Below are positions 55,327 through 64,000 of a DNA stretch of 64,000 nucleotides, piece after piece. The position numbers and the translations under genes are program-made. The stretch lies in assembly GCA_021464415.1 (NCBI GenBank), contig CM038471.1, forward strand, positions 34,569,234-34,633,233. Reading direction: 5' to 3'. Below the pieces are notes generated by a model. It saw nothing but the letters and a program-made list of their open reading frames with translations. It was not told the DNA's origin and ran no database searches. The stretch's first letter is position 1; the number at the start of each line of letters is the position of its first letter. This DNA is from Lonicera japonica. Lineage: Eukaryota > Streptophyta > Magnoliopsida > Dipsacales > Caprifoliaceae.

Positions 55327-56774
55327 ATGTCGCATGTTGGTGATACTTCAAACACGGCACCAACCGATGGTGAAACACCAAGATCAACATCTCGATCAAA
55401 GGCAGCCAAAGGTTCTTCGGCGGTGGGTGAAACTGCTAAAAGATTAAAATTCAATGAAAATGGTCTTCCAATAGGCGACAAGGGTAATTCCGCTACAAGG
55501 CTAGGACAACTTACAAGGACTCATATTCCCATATGTTACAAATGTTACAAAGCATGCCCACTTGTCCCGGAACGATATAAGGATGCGTTATGGACTAAAT
55601 ATAAGCTAAAATTTATACTTATTAGGCTCACTTTCTATTAATTGTTAAACTTATACTTTTATATACATAATATTTTGTATGCAGAATATCCGGAGGTGAA
55701 AGATTCTCAAAGAAGAATCTTTATGACTAAAGCCAATGATGCTTGGAAGAAGTTAAAATCAAGGCTAAGAAGAGAGAACTTTGTGGGCAGTGATGTTATT
55801 AAATGGAAGGAAAAAGTCCCAGATTTAATTAAAAGTGAAGATTGGGAGAAATTTTGTGATAGTGAGGATATGGAAGCCCAACGACTACTAAGAAAGTGGA
55901 ACAATGATATTAAAGATAACCGTGAGCAAAAGACCACCCTTAATACGGGTCATCATGGATATGCCCGAACAGTCGAGATATGGGAAGAAACACATGGGCG
56001 CCCACCTAGTCGTGTAGAATTATGGTTGGATAGTCATAAGCAAAAGAAGGGGTGTACGCGCCACATGATGAGAAATCTACGGTTCGTTCTTCTTTAAATG
56101 TTAATTTTATTTGTTTAACATATAACTTGTTAAAATGTAGTATAAATATGATTTTTGTCTATATTTGCAGAATCAAATCAAGTTACTTTTGAAGGTATTT
56201 CAAGAGAGGGGCGAGAAGGAAACCTTGGATAGTGGTCCCATTTATAAACTATTTGGGAAAGATTCAAGAGGAAGAGTGCGTTGTGTAGGCTCTAATATTT
56301 CTAGAAAAGCCATGTTGGCTTCGGTATTTGCACGCGAAATGCTTTCCGAAGTTAGCATGAAAGACAATAACACAATTTATTGAAGACTTTAAAAGTGGAA
56401 AATTTGTGAGCGTTGGACACAACTTTGAAACTTCACGTACAATCGAAACTCCTACTTTTGAAAATCCTTTAAGTGTCCCTCATACTCGCTTAACAACTCA
56501 ATCTTAAGTTGGAGATGATGAGATAAATTGCAACAAACTTTCTTACAAGGGTGAAATTGTCGGACATGGTAGGAAATTGAACATTGGGGCCATCACCGAG
56601 GTGCATGGTCATAAATTGAAACTTAGGGAGGTTAAAGTTGTACTTGATAAAATAGTAATGCCTAACCATTCATTGTGGGGTGGACAACAAGGATGTGCTA
56701 CCACATTGGAAGATGTAGGTGTTGGTGGGATTATGTATTGGCACGATGACTTTCTTCCTTGCATTGATGATTAG
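55327..56774 (+). CDS. CACTA accessory protein with Transposase_24 domain, several exons
   Basis: The start ATG 55327 opens a Thr/Ser-rich N-terminus and RLGQLTRTHIPICYK. An exon beginning at 55683 after TATGCAG carries the Transposase_24 (Ptta/En/Spm) domain: KANDAWKKLKSRLRRENF, RKWNNDIKDNREQKT, TGHHGYARTVEIWEETHGRP. A further exon begins at 56172 after TTTGCAG (NQIKLLLKVF). A last frame (56577-56774) ends DDFLPCIDD. The first donor and a stop near 56505 are unclear, so the gene may be broken. Such proteins are the second gene of plant CACTA elements and are thought to bind the element's ends. Confidence 0.6.
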
Positions 56775-57339
56775 ATGAATTAGTAAGTACTCTCAACTCT
56801 TGTGATTTATTTATGTTTACTTAATATAAATTTAGTTTAACTTATTTCAACATTGCTTTCATTAAAATTCTAGTTTTTTATAAAGTAGTTTTAGCATTCT
56901 AATATATTTTTTTATTATATTACCTTGTACATGTGTATATATATTAAAGTAACGAAGGGTGATTGCTAACTAATAGTGGAAGCTTGGAGTACTTAAAAGT
57001 TTAGGGTTCTTTTTGCCTTCAATTAAAGTTTGGGGGTGCTAATATATATTTTGTGGGATATCTACTTGCATATACTAAGTAGCAAGGGGAGGTTGCTAAC
57101 TAATGGTAGAAAAACATTTGGAGGTTTTTTTGTCTCAAACTAATGTTTGGGTTTTTTTGGTCCTTAGCTTGTAATCATTTGTAAACCTCAATATTATGCA
57201 ATGTAGTACAAACTTGTAATGTAGGAAGACATAATCTCATCAAATGACTTTGTTTTGTGAAGTTAATATAATATTCTTCCTTGCTTAGTTATATTGTGAT
57301 GTATTTGTATTTATTGTGGTTTTTTTTAATTTAACTGGA

Positions 57340-57636
57340 TGTATAGTTCCAAAAGGGTGCCTACGCAGTGATACCAACGATATCATTGGTATGATGACAC
57401 GTGGAAAGTCATCGAAATGACACGTGTCATAATATTGGCACGGTAGCTATCTGTGCTATAGTGGTATCAAATTTGGTGAAATTGGTACCCTTTGACCAAG
57501 AAAATGTACGAATTAAGCACGGTGTGAAGCTGTGTTAAATAAATTGGTACGGCCGTATTTGGCACGGCTCGGAGCCGTGCTAAAGGTGGTCAGGCACGGA
57601 GTAGAACCGTGCCAGTTAGCGAGTTTTGGTGTAGTG
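57340..57636 (+). repeat. Right sub-terminal repeats and TIR of the CACTA element
   Basis: Motifs such as GGCACGG, AGCACGG, GCCGTGC and CCGTGCCAG recur in both orientations between about 57435 and 57620, ahead of GTTTTGGTGTAGTG. Confidence 0.8.
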
Positions 57637-59850
57637 TAAAGCTGCGTAATAATTCCATATAATACCTATTTAGTTATGCATAACTCAGTTAGTCTAACTG
57701 TTTTTTTATACTGTCTGTTAATGTGAGGTAACTTCTATGTAAATATGGTCATTTGTGATGCTTACTGTTCCCTTACTCACCAGCAATCGAACCGACCCTT
57801 CGGTTTTACACCTAAAGTTAACTAAACCGAACCGTTAAAACAGACCGGGGTCAATTTAAGTGGTCAGTTTTTGTTGGTTTGGGCCTTTGGCCTAAATTAT
57901 TGTTTTAGGCCGTGGGTCTAGCTTTTCAATCTCTGGAGCTAGCCTTTTTTTTCTTGTTAAATGTTTGAACATTTTTTATTCTTAAATATTTATTATTTGG
58001 GCCTTATTTTTAATTTTGGAACTAATATTATTTTAAAGAAAATAACACATTCGTTATATACATCGAACCAATAGAAATACAACAAGTATACTAGTCAATT
58101 TAGTTTTTTTCGATTTTATACACTAAAAAACTGACAATCGAACCGATACATTTAGTTGTCTGATTTCTTAACCGAACCGAACCACAAAGCTTGAAAAATC
58201 GCTTAATTCGTTTTTTTGGTTTTTTTGATTTTCTACACACCCCTAATCTCAAGTATGTATATATACTAGTATATCTAAAACTAGTTAAGACTAGTTTACG
58301 TATTTGGGTCCTTCTTCCTAGACCATTATTTTAAATGGAGATTTTTCAAAAAATTGAAGATCAAAATTCAAAGATAAAAAGGGCATGTTTGGTTGAGTTT
58401 TTGGGAAGTGTGAAAGTAGGTTGAAAGTGAATTTGGTTTTTGTTGGAGTTTTTTTTTCCACCAATTCAAAAGAACTCAAAAAATAGTCAAATTTGATCTT
58501 ATTTTATAGATCTCGATGAGTAGGTTTCAAATATATATTTTTTATCTAATTCTGATTTTTTGATTTAAAGTTATGGTATTTAAAAAAATTTATGAAAGAT
58601 AAAGTAAAGTTGAGTGAATTTTGAGAAGTGTAAAAATAAAGTTGACTTTTTGGTAGAAAAATAAAAAACTGGTTTTTTAGTTTCCAAATAAATAGGGGCA
58701 AAGTCTTTTGAATCAATATAATTAAAATTTAAATGATTATGAAATAATTCCAAAAATCCATCTTTATTCAAAAGATGATCTTTGGACTATTGAAACTATT
58801 GATTTGAGACTTGTAAACCTCATCATGTTCTCCGGTAGCCTTACTCTATATATAGCCATACATGTGTATCTACTTGTTTGATCATGTATATTAAGTAGTT
58901 CTGAGGCATAATACATCATCAATTTAAAGTATGTTTATCTACCAAACCCACACGCAAGCAATCAAATCCTAGGTTTTATAAGAAAATCTCCAATTTGCGT
59001 AAGAACACTACATGCAACAAGCAATACAAAAAAAGGTTTAATACTATTGTTCCCATCTTTAATGAAAAGAATACACAAGATTGAAGTGTATATGGTAGTT
59101 AATGGCTTGGCTTAAAAATCCCCAAGCCTATGCCAAGCTTCAATGGAAGAATAAAGGGTCATGATGAAGATGATGATTTGATGTTTCTTGAGATGTTCAA
59201 ATCATGGATTAGTTGATGAAATCCATCACCATATATGCACTAAAATCCCCTCACAAGATTCCCTTTAGGTGCTCTACTCTATTTCGAATAAGTAATGCTC
59301 GCGTGAAATAAATATTGGGGTTAAAAATAGGTCAAAGCCCCAAAAATATCAGTTTTGACTGAACTGATGCTATGTAGTTGACTCACCCAACTTGGAGTAG
59401 CTGACTACCTTTTATACTCATGTTTCAGCAATTTGGCCACAGACTCAACTTTGCACCTATTATTTTTGTCCATCGAGGAGTGAGAATTAAGTCTCTGCCA
59501 AAATTCAAAAGTTATAGATAATTGAATTAGCTTTCCAATGCCACAATAGGGATCTATTTGGATATCGTATGAAGAAGTTATGACTAAAATACCACTACTG
59601 TGTTGGATTCTTAAAAAATTACAATAGGGCTCGATTTGCATTAATCTTTCTCAACCTCATCCAATGCTTTGGCAAAGTCTTTGAACTAAAAGATGGATAT
59701 AAGGAAGTGTAAATGACAATGTAATAGGCTATGATACAATGGTTAAGGTTCTGAACCGAACAAAGGGGTTTTGAACTCCGGAAAGTCCAATTGTTACATT
59801 TACCGCGACAAATTTGGTTACGGCTACCCAATCTTGTTGTGTTTGGCTTG
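57637..59850. other. Intergenic repeats, no gene supported
   Basis: The block includes a CCGAACCGAAC-rich patch (57785-58240), a stretch beginning GGGCATGTTTGGTTGAG at 58381 whose later part (AAAGTTGACTTTTTGGTA, about 58640) recurs near 10930, and AT-rich sequence. I found no domain on either strand. Confidence 0.4.
59722..59795 (+). repeat. tRNA-like (possible SINE head) segment
   Basis: TACAATGGTTAAGGTTCTGAACC and, about 20 bp further, GGGGTTTTGAACTCC resemble A- and B-box regions of a tRNA-derived SINE at a suitable distance. The acceptor stem and a poly-A or poly-T tail were not recognised, so this is weak. Confidence 0.3.
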
Positions 59851-59867
59851 TAATTCATGCAAGCAGT

Positions 59868-60112
59868 GAGAGTGCAAAGTTGTTATTGCAGTAAAACAGT
59901 GCACTCGGATTTAGTGCAAAGTTTTTATTGCACTAAAGTAGTTTACTGCAATGTTGTTATTGCAGTAAAACAGTGCACTCGGGCTTGAGTGCAAAGTTGT
60001 TATTGCACTACTTGGATTTACTGCAATGTTGTTATTGCAGCAAAACAGTGTACTCGGGATTGACTGCAAAGTTGTTATTGCACCAAATCTGAGTACTGCA
60101 ATGTTGTTATTG
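59868..60112 (+). repeat. Array of seven ~20-bp STGCAAWGTTGTTATTGCAS modules
   Basis: The module starts at about 59870, 59913, 59947, 59990, 60021, 60064 and 60093. Each is itself an imperfect inverted repeat (TGCAA...TTGCA). AAACAGTGCACTCGGG-like spacers alternate. The array sits upstream of the presumed TATA box of copia C. Confidence 0.85.
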
Positions 60113-60633
60113 CACCTGGGTGGGTAAAAGGAAATTGTCTTGTTTTTTCACTTGGTATAAATAGAAAGGCTTATTTTCTATTTTGGAGAGACTTGAAATA
60201 GAGTTGTTTTGTTAGAGTGAAAATAAGAAAGACAAGTGTTTAGCTAGTGTTTAGCTAGGGTTTAGCTAAGGTGAGAGGTGATCTTTGGAGGTTTGTTCCA
60301 TTGATCTAGAGTTAGGTTTATTGTGAGAGAATTGTTTTAAATTCTTGGTTATCAATAAAATTGCTCCCTCTTGGTGGAAGACCCAAAGGGTTCCACAAAA
60401 TCACGGTGTGTTCTTTCTTACTTTATTTTGCTCTTGATTGTCATTTCTATTTATCTTCCATCTATATTTTCTTGAGTTTGTGTTGGTGATTCTTGGTTTG
60501 ATCAAAGATCCTATTGCTTGACGGTTTCCGCCCGCCAAGTGTTCGTGGAAATTCCCGAAAGGGATTTCTCGGGTTTATAGGTGGATTTGGGATTTCTCGG
60601 GTTTATAGGTGGAAATTCCCAAGTGTTCGATAA

Positions 60634-63600
60634 ATGGCCGAAGGGACTCAAACCGGAGTAGTTGCAACACAAGCTAGTTCTTCTACCATTGTAGGTGTTG
60701 GGAGCACTATGGAGGTTAAGATAAAGCCTTATGACGAGGTTATCAATTTCGGTATTTGGCAAAGGCGGATGCGGGGGGTACTCGTCCAATCAAATTTGCA
60801 AGTTACATTGCTTGGACTTGAGAAAAAGCCCCAAGATATGTCCGAAGACCAATGGAATGAGATTGATAAGAAAGCTATGTCCGCTATAGAGATGCATGTG
60901 ACCGACGAAGTATTGAGAAACTTGATGTCGAAGAAGAATGCAAAGGATATGTGGACTAGGATGGAGGAGATGTACATAGGGAAGTCTATGTCCAACAAGT
61001 TGAACCTCAAGAAGTAACTTTTCAAGTTGGAAATGAAGGAGGGGCAAGATTTGAACAAGCACATCAATGCCTTCAAGGCAATAGTGCATGACCTTGAAAG
61101 AATTGATGTTGTATTTGATGAGGAGGATCGCGCTTTATTGTTGCTTGCTTCATTGTTGGACTCCTATGATCACTTTGTTACCACATTGATATTTGGCAAG
61201 ACAACGCTCAAGTTTAATGAGGTTGTCAAGGACCTCCAATCGCACGTGGCTATGAAAAAGGGAGGTAACGGGGCAAGTTCTTCGTCAAGTGAGGGCTTGG
61301 TTGCTAAGAGTGGTAGTGGTGAACGAAGTGGACGGTCAAGGTCACGGGGTGCCATGAATAGAGGCACGGGTCGGTCTCAATCACGAGATCGAAGTAATTG
61401 GGAGTGCTTTAAGTGTCACAAGGTAGGCCACATCAAGAAGAATTGCCCGGAGCTAAAAGGTAAGAAGGCGGACGCGCCAAGGGAGGTTGCGGGAGTTGCG
61501 ACCCAAGAGGTGGACCAAGAGGTTAACACCGATGTTCTTACTTGTTTTTTGGCGGATCAAAGTAGTGGGTGGATTCTTGATTCCGGATGCTCCTATCACA
61601 TGTGCTCGAATCGTAATTGGTTCGTTGATTACACGGAATGCAATGGAGGAGAAATCTTCATGGGCAACGATGCTACATGAAAAGTTTTTGGTATTGGCAC
61701 GGTGAAAATAAAGATGTGGGATGGCGTGACCCGTACGCTAAGTGATGTTAGACACGTACCCGCTCTCAAGAAGAATTTGATTTCCTTAGGCACGCTCGAT
61801 TCAAAAGGGTGTGTGATTCATGCCGAAGACGGGGCTATGAAGGTGACGAAGGGATCAATGGTGATTTTGCGCGGCACAAAGTCATCGAACAACCTTTATA
61901 GGTTGAAAGGAACCACGGTGGTTGGTGGAGCGGCGGTTTCCACAGAAGCAGAAAGGGATGAGCTTTTGTTATGGCATATGAGGCTTGGCCACATGAGCCA
62001 ACGGGGAATGGAGGAGCTTCATCGACGGAAATTGTTGAAGGGGGTCCATGGGTGCAAGCTCAATTTCTGCAAGTATTGTGTGATGGGCAAGCAAACTAGA
62101 GTTCGATTTGATACCGCGAAACATAAAAGCCGAGGTATGCTTGATTATATTCACTCCGATGTGTGTGGCCTTTTAGAGGTAGTTTCTTTAGGCGGTTTCA
62201 AATATTTTATGACTTTTGTTGATGATTTTTCACGTCGAGTTTGGGTCTACTACTTGAGGGAAAAATCCGAGGTTTTCGAAAAATTCAAGGAGTGGAAGGC
62301 TATGGTGGAAAATCAAACGGGTCGGAAAGTAAAGTATTTGAGAAGTGACAACGGAGGGGAGTATAAGGATGGAGAATTCATGAAGTTTTGCAAGAATGCC
62401 GGCATCAAAAGGCACTTTACCGTGAAGAAAACTCCACAACAAAATGGAGTTGCGGAGAGAATGAACCGTACCATTATGGATAGGGCGAGAAGTATGAGGA
62501 TTCATGCCGGCTTGCCGAAAACATTTTGGGCGGCTTGTGTTGATCATGCCGTATACTTGGTCAATAGGTCACCGAATGTGAATCTTGGTTTGAAATGTCC
62601 GGAAGAAGTATGGTCGGGGCGAGAAGTGGACTACTCTAAGTTAAGAGTATTCGGGTGCCCGGTATATGCTCATATTCCTAGCGACGAGAGATCAAAGAAT
62701 GACCCGAAGGCTCACCGGTGTATCTTTCTCGGCTTTGGGGGAGAGGTGAAAGGGTTCAAGCTTTGGGATCCGGTAGCGAAAAAGCTTTTATTTAGCCGGG
62801 ATGTGACATTTGATGAGGGGGCTATGCTTAAGGAACAGGAATACCAAGAGATCAATGATAACGGTGGGGTTAATACGGTCAAGATTCCAATTCTAGTTCC
62901 AAGTCCGTCGGTTACCGGAAGTGGTGGAGCATCTTCAAGCGGTAGTAGAGATGATTCTCATGAAATTCAATCGAATGACAACGCGGTTGAGGTGGAGCTA
63001 GAGGAAGAGGAATTCGAGGAAAGACCGGGTGAGGTGGAGCCGGAACCATCGATAGCACGAGATAGACCACGACGGAAAATCAAACCACCCTCAAGGTTTG
63101 GTTGGGAAGATGAGGTCAACTATGCCCTTATTACAAGTGAGGGTGATCTAACTAGTTATAAAGAAGCCATTAGTGTCAAAGACAAGGATAGTTGGATGGG
63201 TGCTATGGTAGAAGAGATGGAGGCTTCACGAATGAATTCCGTTTGGGTTTTGGTTCCTAGGCCCAAGGATCGGAGCATTATCGGTTCCAAATGGGTATTT
63301 AGGAAGAAATAAGCAATCAACAAAGATGAAGCACCGAAATTCAAGGCACGGTTAGTAGCGAAGGGGTTTTCTCAAAAGGAAGGGGTTGATTATGATGAGA
63401 TTTTTTCCCCGGTTGTGAGACACACTTCGATACGGGTTTTGCTTGCTATGGTAGCTCAGTTTGACTTGGAGCTTGAGCAAATGGATGTAAATACGGCTTT
63501 TCTTCATGGTGATTTGAAGGAGACGATTTACATGGCGCAACCGGAAGGGTTAAAGGAAGTAGGTAAGGAAAAATTTGTTTGTCGGCTTAAGAAGTCCTTG

Positions 63601-64000
63601 TATGGACTAAAGTAGTCGCCAAGACAATGGTACCTACGGTTTGACTCATTTATGTTGCGGATTGGTTATCGTCGGTGTGATGGTGATCATTGTGCCTATG
63701 TTTGGAACTTTGATGATGGCTCGTTTATCTTGTTGATGCTTTATGTGGATGATATGCTTATAGCGTGTCGAGATATGTCAAAGGTGAAGGAGCTCAAGGT
63801 GCAATTGGGCCGGGAATTTGACATGAAGGATCTTGGGGCCGCACAAAAGATCCTTGGTATGGAGATTTGGAGAGATAAAAAGGTTGGCAAGTTATGGCTT
63901 TCGCAAAAGAAGTATATTTCTCATGTCATTGAGAAATTTAATATGTCGAGTGCAAAGCCGGTTTCTACTCCGTTAGCTCCTCATTTTGCTTTGTCCGCAA
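60634..64000 (+). pseudogene. Copia C Gag-Pol polyprotein, one frame with four stops, incomplete at window end
   Basis: From ATG 60634 the frame covers Gag (YDEVINFGIWQRRM; ending after the zinc knuckle CFKCHKVGHIKKNC, about 61405-61446), protease (ILDSGCSYHMC, about 61573), integrase (LLWHMRLGHMSQRG...CKYCVMGK, DYIHSDVCG, LRSDNGGEY, TPQQNGVAERMNR) and RT (MDVNTAFLHGDL, LYVDDMLIA at about 63740). Stops are at 61015 (TAA), 61678 (TGA), 63310 (TAA) and 63613 (TAG); the last replaces the Gln usual before SPRQW. All pieces are in the same frame, so nonsense changes are its only visible defects. Confidence 0.85.

Larger units (their letters stand above)
52198..57636 (+). mobile_element. CACTA (En/Spm-type) transposon, non-autonomous, 5.4 kb
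   Basis: It starts CACTACACCATTTCTTGCTAACTGGCA and ends TGCCAGTTAGCGAGTTTTGGTGTAGTG, so the termini pair as an inverted repeat with CACTA ends. TAA lies on both sides (52195-52197 and 57637-57639), the 3-bp duplication typical of the superfamily. Sub-terminal GGCACGG/CCGTGCY repeats lie within ~150 bp of each end. Inside are a C-terminal remnant of the TNP2-type transposase and a Transposase_24 gene, but no transposase core. Confidence 0.9.
59850..64000 (+). mobile_element. Ty1/copia element C, relatively intact, cut by window end
   Basis: A probable LTR/leader (about 59850-60540, with TATAAATAGAAAGG at about 60157) precedes a single long Gag-Pol frame from 60634 to the window end. The exact LTR borders and primer-binding site could not be set, and the 3' LTR is outside. 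Four in-frame stops and no visible frameshift make it the best-preserved retroelement here. Confidence 0.75.

Noticed and set aside
54945..55343. 132-codon hydrophobic frame in the CACTA element
   Set aside because: It lies in AT-rich intron-like sequence just before the Transposase_24 start and has no family resemblance.
59722..59795. True tRNA gene
   Set aside because: Only box-like segments are present; no paired acceptor stem could be found.

Overview
The window is nuclear DNA from a flowering plant, most likely a eudicot. It is AT-rich and intron-bearing. It is dominated by plant Ty1/copia and Ty3/gypsy (Tat-type) LTR retrotransposons, a CACTA transposon and MITE-like repeats, and it holds one host gene of the plant-specific ankyrin-PGG (ITN1/ACD6-like) family. 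I cannot name the species. Adding up the spans, roughly 70% of the window is mobile DNA.

The backbone is that single plus-strand host gene, spread over about 43 kb (7026-50159). I can place seven coding exons whose splice phases all fit: 7026-7425, 9716-10206, 10611-10754, 32008-32094, 47944-48006, 48103-48545 and 49545-50159. Together they encode about 747 residues: a copia-gag-like N-terminal domain, an ankyrin region, a linker, a second ankyrin region and a four-helix PGG membrane domain. One single-base deletion in exon 2 breaks the frame, so this copy is either a young pseudogene or carries a sequence error. Intron 3 (21.3 kb) and intron 4 (15.8 kb) are swollen by nested retroelements.

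Layout. 1-6179: an LTR element in reverse orientation with a decayed Transposase_28-type reading frame, split by a 1,966-bp solo LTR. 6180-7025: 5' flank of the host gene. 7026-10754: exons 1-3; introns 1 and 2 hold tandem repeats, a MITE and a 5S-rRNA-like repeat. 10837-31591 (intron 3): a decayed copia element A whose polyprotein is cut by a complete 14.6-kb Tat-type gypsy element (15970-30603) with a perfect target duplication. 32008-32094: exon 4. 33524-43510 (intron 4): copia element B, cut inside gag by a 4.7-kb non-autonomous LTR element (34219-38961). That element has two LTRs head-to-head at its 5' end and carries an antisense LOB-domain (LBD-like) reading frame. 44-47.4 kb: small inverted-repeat and SINE-like elements. 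47944-50159: exons 5-7. 52198-57636: a CACTA transposon with TAA target duplications that has lost most of its transposase. 59.8-64.0 kb: a comparatively intact copia element C, cut by the window end.

The points most worth following are the TE-swollen gag-ankyrin-PGG gene, the antisense LOB-domain frame, and the palindromic LTR of the element that carries it. Coordinates of element ends come from visible TG...CA or TIR ends and target duplications; splice sites are inferred from GT/AG and phase agreement, without transcript data.
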